Of a stretch of DNA of 64,000 bases, positions 7,012 to 15,046 are shown piece by piece. Below the pieces are notes generated by a model. That model did no database searches, was not told the DNA's origin, and was given only the letters and a program-made list of their open reading frames with translations. The stretch is taken from the NCBI RefSeq assembly GCF_008725655.1, contig NZ_VYXP01000007.1, positions 165,246-229,245 of the forward strand. The letters are read 5' to 3'. The DNA comes from Marinihelvus fidelis (GTDB taxonomy: Bacteria; Pseudomonadota; Gammaproteobacteria; Xanthomonadales; SZUA-36). Each line of letters opens with the position of its first letter. Positions within the stretch are counted from its first letter, which is position 1. Made by a program: the position numbers and the translations under genes.

Positions 7012-8597
7012 GCCTCGTCCTCCGTGGGTTCTGGAGTGCCAGTCGTGCCGGCGGCCAGGTCGCGGTCGACCACCCAGGCGGCGTTGCGGCCGGCGTTGCC
7101 CATGATGCCGCCGCCGGGGTGGCTGCCGGCGCCGCACAGGTAGAGGCCGTTGACCGGTGTGGCGTACTGCGCGGCGCCGGGTACCGGGCGCAGCATCATC
7201 GACTGGTCCAGCGTCAGTTCGGCGTGGTGCCAGTGGCCGCCGGCGTTGCCGAATTCCGCGGCCAGGTCCCAGGGTGAACGCAGTTCGTGGTGCAGCACCT
7301 GGTCGCGGATGCCGGGGGCGTATTGCTCCAGCATCAGCAGGCAGGCCTCGACCAGGTGGCGTCGCGCGCCGTTCCAGCCACCCTTCAGGTCGTGCGGGGC
7401 CCATTGCACGTTGGCGGAGAGCACGTGCTGCCCGGGCGCGGCCAGGCGGTTGTCGTGCAGGCTGGGGATCGTGATCTCCATGGCCGGCTGCGCCGAGAAC
7501 TCGCCGTACTTGGCGTGGTTGAAGGCGCGCTCGACATAGTCCGGGTCCGGCGCAATGACCAGGCGCTGGCCGGTAAGGGCTTCATCCAGGCCGTTGAAGG
7601 CCGGCAGGCCGTCCAGCGCCAGGTGCAGCTTGGCCACGCCGCCTTTCGCTCGGATGTGCTTCACGCGGTGGGCGAAGCCAGCTTCCAGGCGCTGCAGGCC
7701 CAGAAGTTCACCCAGCGTGGTGCGCGGGTCGGCGTTGGAAATCACCACGTCGGCCGTGTGCTCGTCGCCGGTCTCCAGGCGCACGCCGCAGGCGCGGTCG
7801 AAGTCCATCATCACGCGGCGGACCGGGCAGCCGGTGCGGATGTCGGCGCCGGCTTGGCGAGCGGCGTCGGCCATAGCGGCGGTTACCGTGCCCATGCCGC
7901 CGGCGGGGATGGCGTAGCCCTGGTCGTCGTAGCGGTTCAGCAGGTTGAAGACGGTGTTGTTCGAGCGCGGCCCGGCGAAGGTGCCCAGCGTGCCGTCGAG
8001 CGAGATCGCGCCTTTCAGCAGCGGGCTCTCGAAGCGCTCGTTGAGCACGTCGTAGACGTTGATGCCGGCGATGCGCAGGAACTCGCGCATGTCGTCGCGG
8101 CCCAGGCGGCGGATGGCCCAACCGAGCTTGCCCAGTGCCAGCAAGTCGCCGCGGTCGCGGGTGCCCAGGCGCGGCGGCACCTGGCCGCGCAGATTGCGTA
8201 ACAGGGCGGCGAAGCGGCCGAACTGGCGATCGAAGGTCTTGATGGCTTCGCGGTCGGCGTCGCTGGCGCCCGGGCCTTCCAGTTCGGCACCCAGGTAGCG
8301 TAGCCACTGGCCATCCGGGTCAAGGCCGACGGTGCCAAGACCCGTGGCGGCGTAATCCAGGCCGTGGTCGGCCAGTTTCATCTCGCGGGCGATGGCCGGG
8401 TCCAGCGCATGCAACAGGTGCGCGCCGGCGGAGACGCGGAAGCCAGGGGCGAACTCGCGGGTGATCGCCGCGCCGCCGACGCTGGTGGCGGCTTCGAACA
8501 CGGTCACGTGATGGCCGGCGCGGGCCAGCGTGGCGGCGCAGACCAGGCCGTTGTGGCCGGCGCCGATGATAATGATCCTGCGGCCGCGGTCAGTCAT
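7008..8597 (-). CDS. Phytoene-dehydrogenase-like FAD oxidoreductase (paralogue 1)
   Basis: FAD-dependent amine oxidase/desaturase superfamily protein of 529 residues, COG1233-like. The Rossmann dinucleotide motif IIIIGAGHNGLVCA begins about residue 8, and the C-terminal FAD-contact segment GLYLCGAGSHPGGGIMG is near residue 495. It is clearly paralogous to the next gene: both share GAGHNG, a central GGMG(T/A)(V/I) segment and the C-terminal CG(A/S)xxHPGGG signature. Despite the name, no carotenoid genes are nearby. Its position between a second paralogue and a GcvT-fold gene suggests oxidation of a small methylated or amine compound. It overlaps the upstream gene by 8 bp and the downstream one by 4 bp. 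Confidence 0.8.
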   Translation of the reverse strand: MTDRGRRIIIIGAGHNGLVCAATLARAGHHVTVFEAATSVGGAAITREFAPGFRVSAGAHLLHALDPAIAREMKLADHGLDYAATGLGTVGLDPDGQWLRYLGAELEGPGASDADREAIKTFDRQFGRFAALLRNLRGQVPPRLGTRDRGDLLALGKLGWAIRRLGRDDMREFLRIAGINVYDVLNERFESPLLKGAISLDGTLGTFAGPRSNNTVFNLLNRYDDQGYAIPAGGMGTVTAAMADAARQAGADIRTGCPVRRVMMDFDRACGVRLETGDEHTADVVISNADPRTTLGELLGLQRLEAGFAHRVKHIRAKGGVAKLHLALDGLPAFNGLDEALTGQRLVIAPDPDYVERAFNHAKYGEFSAQPAMEITIPSLHDNRLAAPGQHVLSANVQWAPHDLKGGWNGARRHLVEACLLMLEQYAPGIRDQVLHHELRSPWDLAAEFGNAGGHWHHAELTLDQSMMLRPVPGAAQYATPVNGLYLCGAGSHPGGGIMGNAGRNAAWVVDRDLAAGTTGTPEPTEDEA

Positions 8598-10206
8598 CGG
8601 TCCAGCCCTCCGGCACCGTGTTCGGGCGGCGCAGGTCGCGCAGGATCTCGCGCGCGGCATTGGCGCCCGGCGCTGCCATCACGCCACCGCCCGGGTGGTT
8701 GGATGAGCCACACATATACAGGCCCTTTACCGGGCCGCGGTACTGCGCGTAGCCGGGAATGGGCCGGTTGAACAGCAGCTGGTCCATGGTTAGCTCGCCC
8801 TGGAAGATGTTGCCCTCGGTCAGGCCGACCTCGTTCTCGAGCTCGCGCGGGGTGCGCACTTCCACGTGCATGACCTTGTCGCGGAAACCGGGTGCGTAGG
8901 CCTCGATGCGGTTCAGCACGTTGTCGCTGAAGGCGTCGCGGTCGGCGTCGGTCCAGTCGCGGCCCTCGATCTTCGGCGGCACGTATTGCACGAACACGCT
9001 CATGAAATGTTTGCCCGGCGGCGCCATGGTCGGGTCGGTCAGTGACGGGATCAGCATGTCCAGGTAGGGCTCGCGCGACCAGTGGCCGTCTTTCCAGTCG
9101 TCATAGGCGCGTTCGAGTTTCTCGATGCTGTCGACCAGGTGCATGTCGGCGCAGAGCAGTTCGGTGTTGCCACGAAGGGCGGTGAACTCGGGCAGGCCAT
9201 CCAGGGCGATGTTCAGCTTGCCGGACGAGCCGCGGATCTTGAAGTTGCGGCATTTCTCCAGGAACTCAGGAAGCAGGTCCTTCGGGTCCATGCATTCCAG
9301 GAAGGTTCGCGGCAGGGTCATGTTGGAGACCACGGTATCGGCGCGGTGCTCATCGCCGTTGGCCAGTGCCACGCCGGTGACGTGGCCGCCGCGCGTGGTG
9401 ATTTGCTCGACACTGGCGCCAGTGATGGTCGTGCCGCCGTGGTCTTCGAAGCAGGCCTGCATGGCGTTGGCAATGGCGCCCATGCCGCCGCGCGCGAAGC
9501 CCCAGGCGCCGGCGGTGCCGTCGACATCGCCCATGGCGTGGTGCAGCAGAACGTAGGCGGTGCCCGGCGACATCACACCCATGGCCGAGCCGATGATGCC
9601 GCTGCCGGCCTTGGCCGCCTTGATCAGCGGGTTCTCGAAGTACTCGTCCAGGTAGTCGGCGATGCTCATCGTGTAGAAGCGCATCGTGTCGTAGATGGTG
9701 TCTTCGCCCAGGGCCCAGAGTTCGCGGCCGATGTGCAGTAGTTCCAGCAGGTCGCGCGGCTTGAACGAGGTCGGGTCCGGCGCGGTGCGCAGCAGGAACT
9801 GGCGGATGAAACGGCACTGGCGCATGACGTCGCGCTCGTAGCGGTGCAGCGCGTCGGCGTCGCGTGGGCTGTGGCGCTGGTATTCGCGCCGGCTGGCGTC
9901 CGGGTCGGTGTAGCGGCCCAGGTAGTCGCCGTCGCTGGAGAACGTCACCGAGCCGCCGTAGGGCACTACCTGCAGGCCGTATTTGGCCAGGTCCAGCGCG
10001 CGGTAGACCTCCGGGCGCAGCAGGCTGCACACGTACGAGCAGTTGGAGTAGATCCAGTCTTCATGCAGGTTGCGGCTGACCGAGGCGCCGCCAATCCAGT
10101 CGTTCTTCTCGACCAGCAGCACGTCCAGGCCGGCCTTCTGCAAAAAGGCCGCGTTGGCGATGCCGTTGTGTCCTGCGCCAATGACAATGGCGTCGTATTT
10201 TTTCAT
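8590..10206 (-). CDS. Phytoene-dehydrogenase-like FAD oxidoreductase (paralogue 2)
   Basis: FAD oxidoreductase of 538 residues and first gene of the minus-strand operon. I use ATG 10206, which starts MKKYDAIVIGAGHNG so that the nucleotide-binding strand is N-terminal; the longer upstream frame runs into the divergent Rieske gene. FAD motif VIGAGHNGIANAAFL at about residue 7; C-terminal signature LYMCGSSNHPGGGVM near residue 500. Tandem, overlapping paralogues suggest either a heteromeric enzyme or two successive oxidation steps in one pathway. The opposite-facing Rieske gene starts only about 60 bp away, so the two operons probably share a control region. Confidence 0.8.
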   Translation of the reverse strand: MKKYDAIVIGAGHNGIANAAFLQKAGLDVLLVEKNDWIGGASVSRNLHEDWIYSNCSYVCSLLRPEVYRALDLAKYGLQVVPYGGSVTFSSDGDYLGRYTDPDASRREYQRHSPRDADALHRYERDVMRQCRFIRQFLLRTAPDPTSFKPRDLLELLHIGRELWALGEDTIYDTMRFYTMSIADYLDEYFENPLIKAAKAGSGIIGSAMGVMSPGTAYVLLHHAMGDVDGTAGAWGFARGGMGAIANAMQACFEDHGGTTITGASVEQITTRGGHVTGVALANGDEHRADTVVSNMTLPRTFLECMDPKDLLPEFLEKCRNFKIRGSSGKLNIALDGLPEFTALRGNTELLCADMHLVDSIEKLERAYDDWKDGHWSREPYLDMLIPSLTDPTMAPPGKHFMSVFVQYVPPKIEGRDWTDADRDAFSDNVLNRIEAYAPGFRDKVMHVEVRTPRELENEVGLTEGNIFQGELTMDQLLFNRPIPGYAQYRGPVKGLYMCGSSNHPGGGVMAAPGANAAREILRDLRRPNTVPEGWTDD

Positions 10207-10268
10207 CGCCGTATTATGGCAGGATGAGCACGCCCGAAGGACACCCTGTTTGCGTGGAAACCCCGTTG
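10207..10268. promoter_or_regulatory. Compact divergent control region
   Basis: Only 62 bp separate the ATG of the flavoprotein operon from the preferred ATG of the Rieske gene. If the earlier Rieske ATG (10224) were used, just 17 bp would remain, too little for two promoters. No clear -10/-35 pair is visible by eye, so the promoters may overlap or extend into coding sequence. Confidence 0.35.
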
Positions 10269-11471
10269 ATGAACGACAGTGATCTCCGCCGCCTGGTCGA
10301 CGCCCAGCCCCCGATGCGCGCGCTGGACCGGGCGTTTTACGCCGAGCCGGCAATTTACGCCCGCGAACTGGAGCAGCTGTTCATGCGCAGCTGGCTGTAC
10401 GCCGGCCACGTCAGCGAGATTCCGGCGCCGGGCGACTGGTTCCTGTACGAGCTCGACACCGAGTCGGTCATTATCGTGCGCGGACGCGACGGCGGCATCA
10501 ACGCGCTGCTGAATGTCTGCCGCCACCGCGGCTCGCGCATCTGCGTGAAACCACGTGGTTCGTCGAAGCGCCTGACCTGCCTGTACCACGGCTGGACCTA
10601 CGACCTGGAAGGCCGGCTGCGCGCCGCCGCGCACATGGGCGATGATTTCGACAAGGACGGCATCGCGCTCAAGCGCGTGGCCTGCCAGGTGGTCGCCGGC
10701 ATGATCTTCATCAACTTTGCCGAAGAACCGTCCGACCTGGCCGCCGCCACGCGCGAGCTGAACGATTGCCTGGCGCCGTACCGGCTGGACCAGGCCAAGG
10801 TCGCACACCGCCAGGCCTGGTCCATGGCCGCTAATTGGAAGCTGGCAGTGGAGAACTACTGCGAGTGCTATCACTGCGCGCCCGCGCACCCGGAATACTC
10901 ACGCGGCCACGCGCTGGCCGACCCGGAAGAGCGCTACGGCCCGCTGTACGAGCAGGTGATGGCGCGCGCGCCGCAGTGCGGCCTGCGCAACCCGCAGATC
11001 GAGCTGAAGTTCGCCGACGCGCCGGGCTTCGGCGCCGACGTGGTGTACACCCACTACCCGATGTGGAAAGGCCACGTGACCGGCAGCGAGGACGGCCGCC
11101 CGGTGGCACCGCTGCTGGGTGATATCAGCGACTATTACGGCGGCTGCGCCGACCTGCAGATCGGCCCCGTCACCTTTGGCCTGGCCTATTGCGACTACGT
11201 GGTGATCTACGCGTTCCGGCCGGTGTCGCACCAGCGCTCGGTGTGCGACATCACCTGGCTGGTGCGCGGCGACGCGGTCGAGGGCCAGGACTACGACCTG
11301 GCGCAGCTGACCTGGCTGTGGGATGTGACCACCGAGGCCGACAAGCGCATCATCGAGCGCAATGCCGAAGGCGTGAACTCGCGCTTTTATGAACCGGGGC
11401 CATTGTCGAAGATGGAAAAGTACGGCTGGGATTTCCTGTCTTGGTACCTGGCCACGGTGCGGCCGGCATGA
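10269..11471 (+). CDS. Rieske non-heme iron oxygenase, alpha subunit (GbcA-like)
   Basis: Ring-hydroxylating/betaine-demethylating type oxygenase of 400 residues. The start at 10269 (MNDSDLRRLVDAQ) matches how relatives begin; ATG 10224 is an alternative but lacks a spaced ribosome site. The [2Fe-2S] ligands are Cys84 and His86 (CRHRG) and Cys104 and His107 (CLYHGW). The mononuclear iron site is in NYCECYHCAPAHPEYS with His202 and His207, plus a downstream Asp. This pattern is closest to glycine betaine monooxygenase and similar quaternary-amine oxygenases. No ferredoxin/reductase (GbcB-like) gene is in the window. With the divergent GcvT and flavoprotein genes it suggests oxidative removal of methyl groups. 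Family very secure, substrate unknown. Confidence 0.85.
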   Translation: MNDSDLRRLVDAQPPMRALDRAFYAEPAIYARELEQLFMRSWLYAGHVSEIPAPGDWFLYELDTESVIIVRGRDGGINALLNVCRHRGSRICVKPRGSSKRLTCLYHGWTYDLEGRLRAAAHMGDDFDKDGIALKRVACQVVAGMIFINFAEEPSDLAAATRELNDCLAPYRLDQAKVAHRQAWSMAANWKLAVENYCECYHCAPAHPEYSRGHALADPEERYGPLYEQVMARAPQCGLRNPQIELKFADAPGFGADVVYTHYPMWKGHVTGSEDGRPVAPLLGDISDYYGGCADLQIGPVTFGLAYCDYVVIYAFRPVSHQRSVCDITWLVRGDAVEGQDYDLAQLTWLWDVTTEADKRIIERNAEGVNSRFYEPGPLSKMEKYGWDFLSWYLATVRPA

Positions 11472-12109
11472 GCGTGGCGACACTGGTTTTCGACCTGGAC
11501 GGGACGATCAGCGATTCCAGCCCGGGCATCATTCGCAGCTTTAACCACGCACTCAAAGTGCACGGGTTCGAGGCCGCGCCGGAGGCCGCCATCGCCGCGG
11601 AAATCGGCCCGCAGATCGACAAGACCTTCCTGAAACTGGCCGATGGCCTGGAGCCGGCACGCGTGCCCGACATGGTGGTGACCTACCGCGAGCGCTACGC
11701 CACCACGGGCTACGCCGAGAACACGCTGTACCCGGGTATTTACGATGCCATCACCGGCCTGGCGGCGAGCGGCGTCACCCTGGGCGTTTGCACTTCCAAG
11801 CGCGAGGACCTGGCCATCAAGGTGCTCGACCACTTCGAGCTGCTGCAATGTTTCTCGTTCGTCAGCGGCGGTGACGTCGGCATCCGCAAGCAGGACCAGC
11901 TGCGCGACCTGCTGGCGGCGGGGCGGGTCGCGCCGGACGCCTGGATGATCGGCGACCGGGATATCGATATCGCGTCGGCGAAGGCGAACGGCCTGCGAGC
12001 GCTGGGTGTACGCTGGGGTTTTGGCGCACCGGGTGAACTGGAGCGCGCCGGCGCGGACCGTGTGGCCGCGGACGTGGGCGAGATGCTCGACATTGTTGCG
12101 GAGGCATAG
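11468..12109 (+). CDS. HAD-superfamily phosphatase (phosphoglycolate phosphatase-like)
   Basis: HAD hydrolase of 213 residues with an alpha-helical cap. Motif I is VFDLDGTISDSS near the N-terminus (nucleophile Asp and acid/base Asp), motif II is CTSKREDLA, the motif III lysine follows in GGDVGIRKQD, and motif IV is WMIGDRDIDI. This is the Gph/PPase subgroup that dephosphorylates small metabolites. I use ATG 11468, which overlaps the Rieske stop as ATGA, so it is co-translated with the oxygenase. It may act as a housekeeping phosphatase of the pathway; the substrate cannot be told. Confidence 0.82.
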   Translation: MSVATLVFDLDGTISDSSPGIIRSFNHALKVHGFEAAPEAAIAAEIGPQIDKTFLKLADGLEPARVPDMVVTYRERYATTGYAENTLYPGIYDAITGLAASGVTLGVCTSKREDLAIKVLDHFELLQCFSFVSGGDVGIRKQDQLRDLLAAGRVAPDAWMIGDRDIDIASAKANGLRALGVRWGFGAPGELERAGADRVAADVGEMLDIVAEA

Positions 12110-12111
12110 GC

Positions 12112-12714
12112 ATGGCAAAGATCGACTACAAGAAGGAACTCAAGCATCTCTACGGGCCCAACGCTCGCCAGGTTCAGTTCGTCGACGTGCCGGCCATGAA
12201 CTACCTGTCGGTGGACGGCGTCGGCGAGCCCGGCGGCAAGGCCTACACAGCGGCGCTGGCGTCGCTGTACCCGCTGGCCTACACGCTGCGATTTGCCCTG
12301 CGCGATGAGGGCGTCGATTACGGCGTGATGCCGCTGGAAGGGCTGTGGTGGTCAGACGACTACACCGACTTCACGGAAAACCGCCGCGAGAACTGGCGCT
12401 GGACCATGATGATCATGCAACCGGACTGCGTGACCGGTGCGCACGTCGAGGTGGCCATCGACACCGTGCGGGCGAAAAAGAATCCGGCGGCGCTGGATCT
12501 CGTGCGGTTCGACGCCTTTGAAGAAGGCCCCAGCGCGCAGATCCTGCATATCGGGCCGTTCACAGAGGAAGGCCCGACCATCCAGAAAGTCCACGCCGCC
12601 ATCGAGGCCGACGGCCACACCCTGGCCGGCAAGCACCATGAAATCTACCTGAGCGACATCCGTCGCGCGGCGCCGGAGAAGTGGCGCACGGTGATTCGCC
12701 AGCCGTATTCCTGA
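12112..12714 (+). CDS. GyrI-like small-molecule-binding domain protein
   Basis: 200-residue protein with the GyrI/AraC effector-binding fold (SHS2 duplication) seen in GyrI, the regulatory part of Rob and BmrR, and stand-alone hydrolase-like proteins. The opening segment YKKELKHLYGPNARQVQFVDVP and the block GVMPLEGLWWSDD fit the subfamily often annotated as GyrI-like. The later FEEGPSAQILHIGPFTEE strand-turn, with the conserved H-x-GP(F/Y), is the clearest signature. It follows the HAD gene by 2 bp and so belongs to the same operon. No DNA-binding domain is present; its partner ligand is unknown. Confidence 0.78.
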   Translation: MAKIDYKKELKHLYGPNARQVQFVDVPAMNYLSVDGVGEPGGKAYTAALASLYPLAYTLRFALRDEGVDYGVMPLEGLWWSDDYTDFTENRRENWRWTMMIMQPDCVTGAHVEVAIDTVRAKKNPAALDLVRFDAFEEGPSAQILHIGPFTEEGPTIQKVHAAIEADGHTLAGKHHEIYLSDIRRAAPEKWRTVIRQPYS

Positions 12715-12807
12715 CCGGCGCTGTCATCGTGTTGCGCCGGCGGCTTGATTAGCGCACCGGACCTGTAAGAGGATGCTCCCTCGGCTCAAGCAGGAGACAA
12801 CAGGACA

Positions 12808-13956
12808 ATGGCGAACAAAATCCGTATGGGCATGGTCGGTGGCGGCCCCGGCGCGTTTATCGGCGCGATTCACCGCATGGCGGCCGAGATGACCGGCGAC
12901 ATCGAACTGGTGGCCGGCGCGTTCAGCCGCGACGCGGCGGCCTCGAAGGCCTTCGGCGTCGAGCTGGGCCTGGACCCGGAGCGCGCCTACGGCAGCTTCG
13001 ACGAGATGTTCGCCGCCGAGGCCGCGCTGCCGGAAGACCAGCGCATGCAGTGCGTGGCCATCGTCACGCCGAATGATTCCCACAAGCCCATCACCTGCGC
13101 CGCGCTGGCGGCCGGCTTCCACGTGATGTGCGACAAGCCGGCGGCCGGCAACCTTGAAGACGCGCTGGCGATGGAAAAGGCGGTCAAGGCCAGCGGCCTG
13201 CTGTTCGGCCTGACCCACACCTACACAGGCTACCCGCTGGTGATGGAAGCGCGTGAGCGCGTCGCCCGCGGCGAGCTGGGCAAGATCCGCCGCGTAGCCG
13301 TCAGCTACCTGCAGGACTGGATGTCGCGCGAATCCGACAACGGTTCCAGCAAGCAGGCCACCTGGCGCAGCGACCCGGCGCGCTCGGGCGAGTCCGGCGC
13401 CTTCGGCGACATCGGCACGCACGCCTTCAACCTGGTCGAGTTCATCACCGGCGAGCGCTTCACCGAGGTGGCCGCCGACATGCGCGCCGTGGTGCCCGGC
13501 CGCAGCATCGACGACGACGGCCAGGCCATGTTCCGCCTGGCCGGCGGCGGCGTGGGCCTGCTGTCCGCCAGCCAGGTCTGCACCGGCTCCATCAACGCGC
13601 TGAAAATCGAAGTCTACGGCGAAGAAGCCAGCCTGTTCTGGTTCCAGGAACAGCCCAACACCCTGACCATCAAGCGCCGCGGCGAGCCCGAGCAGGTGCT
13701 GCACGCCAACACCCCGTACCTGTGCGACGCCGCCCAGGCCGTGGCGCGCACCCCGGCCGGTCACCCGGAAGGCTACATCGAGGCGTTCTCCAACCTCTAC
13801 AAGGCTTTCGCCGCTGATCTGCGCGCCTACCCGGCCACGCCCGAGCAGCCCGCCTATGCCACCATCGACGACGGCGTTGCTGCGCTGCGGTTTATCCGGG
13901 CGTCGCTGAACAGTTCGGCGAATGGGTCGGCGTGGACCGCGCTGGGGGACGCGTGA
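12808..13956 (+). CDS. Gfo/Idh/MocA family oxidoreductase
   Basis: NAD(P)-dependent sugar/inositol-type dehydrogenase of 382 residues. The N-terminal Rossmann motif is GMVGGGPGAFIGAIH, the cofactor/catalytic signature is CDKPAAGN near residue 110 (EKP in most relatives), and the C-terminal catalytic helix carries GDIGTHAFNLVEF with the expected Asp and His. Such enzymes oxidise or reduce a hydroxyl on sugars and cyclitols. It follows the GyrI-like gene by about 90 bp, so it may be in the same operon or have its own promoter. Its TGA stop is embedded in a 7-bp repeat array. The last residues (ALGDA) come from the repeat-related GGGGACGC, as also happens in queA. Confidence 0.86.
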   Translation: MANKIRMGMVGGGPGAFIGAIHRMAAEMTGDIELVAGAFSRDAAASKAFGVELGLDPERAYGSFDEMFAAEAALPEDQRMQCVAIVTPNDSHKPITCAALAAGFHVMCDKPAAGNLEDALAMEKAVKASGLLFGLTHTYTGYPLVMEARERVARGELGKIRRVAVSYLQDWMSRESDNGSSKQATWRSDPARSGESGAFGDIGTHAFNLVEFITGERFTEVAADMRAVVPGRSIDDDGQAMFRLAGGGVGLLSASQVCTGSINALKIEVYGEEASLFWFQEQPNTLTIKRRGEPEQVLHANTPYLCDAAQAVARTPAGHPEGYIEAFSNLYKAFAADLRAYPATPEQPAYATIDDGVAALRFIRASLNSSANGSAWTALGDA

Positions 13957-13987
13957 GGAGGTAGGAGGGAGGAGGTAGGAGTGATGA
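13946..13987 (+). repeat. Heptamer array over the 3' end of the Gfo/Idh/MocA gene
   Basis: Six consecutive 7-bp units in one register: GGGACGC, GTGAGGA, GGTAGGA, GGGAGGA, GGTAGGA, GTGATGA. The gene's TGA stop is inside the second unit. The first unit differs at one base from GTGACGC, the unit of the arrays at 17290, 27489 and 61929, and the array then changes to a purine-rich unit without losing the 7-bp phase. Confidence 0.75.
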
Positions 13988-14018
13988 CGTCACTTATCGG
14001 CGTTTTCCTGCACGCTGG

Positions 14019-14062
14019 CCTCCTCCCTCCTCCCTCCTCCCTCCTCCCTCCTCCCTCCTCCC
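14019..14062 (+). repeat. Polypyrimidine heptamer array (CCTCCTC x6)
   Basis: Six perfect tandem CCTCCTC units plus CC. They are the complement of the purine-rich units 40 bp upstream, so the two arrays could pair in RNA or single-stranded DNA. The reverse strand is a G-rich run with G-quadruplex or triplex potential. The array lies about 55 bp before the ABC exporter start. Confidence 0.85.
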
Positions 14063-14116
14063 AAAAAGTAACTTTTCCTCCGCGCTTACGTCACAATGTA
14101 AGAGGGAGGGGAATCC

Positions 14117-15046
14117 ATGACAGATACCGCACTCGCGGCCGTTGGGCTGCGCAAGTCTTTTGGTGACACCGTGGCGCTGGATGGCCTGGACCTGGCCGTT
14201 CCGAAAGGCGCCTTCTTTGGCCTGCTGGGTCCCAATGGTGCCGGCAAATCTACGTTCATGAGCCTGGTGACGGGTTTCCAGGATGCCGATGGCGGGCAGT
14301 TTTCGCTGTTTGGCGAGGTGCTGGACCCGGCGGATACCGGCCAGAAACTGCGGATCGGTTTCGCGCCGCAGCACATCGCCCTCTACAAAGAACTGAGCGC
14401 GGAGGCCAACCTGGCGTTGTTTGGGCGGCTGTACGGGCTTTCCGGACGCGGCCTTGATCAGCGCGTTGAGGCGGCGCTGGAACTGGCGCGGCTGATGGAC
14501 CGGCGCGGCGACCGGGTGAAGACCTTTTCCGGCGGCATGATGCGCCGCCTGAATATCGCCGCGGCGCTGCTGCACGAACCGGAACTGCTGCTCTGCGACG
14601 AGCCCACGGTGGGTGTCGACCCGCAGTCGCGCAATGCCATTTTTGAGACCCTGCTGGAACTGAAATCGCGCGGTATGACGGTGATCTATTCCACCCACTA
14701 CATGGAAGAGGCGGAACGGCTGTGCGACCGCGTGGCGATTATCGACCACGGTCGCATCCTGGCCGAGGGCGATATCGACGGCCTGCTGGAAGGGCTGCCG
14801 GCGGTGAACGCGGTGCGGGTGCGCGGGGGTGAGCTGGACGAGGCCGCCGTGGCGGCGCTGTCGCAGTTCGGTGCGGTGTCGGTCAGCGAACGCGCGCACC
14901 ACCTGGTGCCCGGCGAGGGTTTCCGCCTGTCGCGTTTCCACGTCTGGGCCGAGGGCGAAGGCCTGGAGCCCCGTGATGTGATCGTCGAGCGGCCGACGCT
15001 GGAGCACCTGTTCCTGCAGCTGACCGGCCGGGAGTTGCGCGAATGA
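14117..15046 (+). CDS. ABC-2 type exporter, ATP-binding protein
   Basis: ATPase subunit of 309 residues. Walker A is GPNGAGKST (about residues 38-46), the Q-loop region is [11 protein letters not shown], the signature is FSGGMMRR, Walker B is [13 protein letters not shown] and the H-loop is [10 protein letters not shown]. The long C-terminal part after the nucleotide-binding domain is typical of drug/polysaccharide ABC-2 exporters of the YhhJ/NodI class. The stop overlaps the permease start (ATGA), so the two form one transporter. The substrate is not identifiable; no specific enzyme genes are co-transcribed. Confidence 0.9.
   Translation: MTDTALAAVGLRKSFGDTVALDGLDLAVPKGAFFGLLGPNGAGKSTFMSLVTGFQDADGGQFSLFGEVLDPADTGQKLRIGFAPQHIALYKELSAEANLALFGRLYGLSGRGLDQRVEAALELARLMDRRGDRVKTFSGGMMRRLNIAAALLHEPELLLCDEPTVGVDPQSRNAIFETLLELKSRGMTVIYSTHYMEEAERLCDRVAIIDHGRILAEGDIDGLLEGLPAVNAVRVRGGELDEAAVAALSQFGAVSVSERAHHLVPGEGFRLSRFHVWAEGEGLEPRDVIVERPTLEHLFLQLTGRELRE

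Noticed and set aside
7012..7404. N-terminal extension of the GcvT-fold protein
   Set aside because: The extra part is the out-of-frame end of the upstream flavoprotein; ATG 7011 with a 4-bp overlap fits the family start.
7008..10206. Carotenoid biosynthesis genes
   Set aside because: The two phytoene-dehydrogenase-like proteins lack crtB/crtE neighbours and are embedded with folate and Rieske enzymes.
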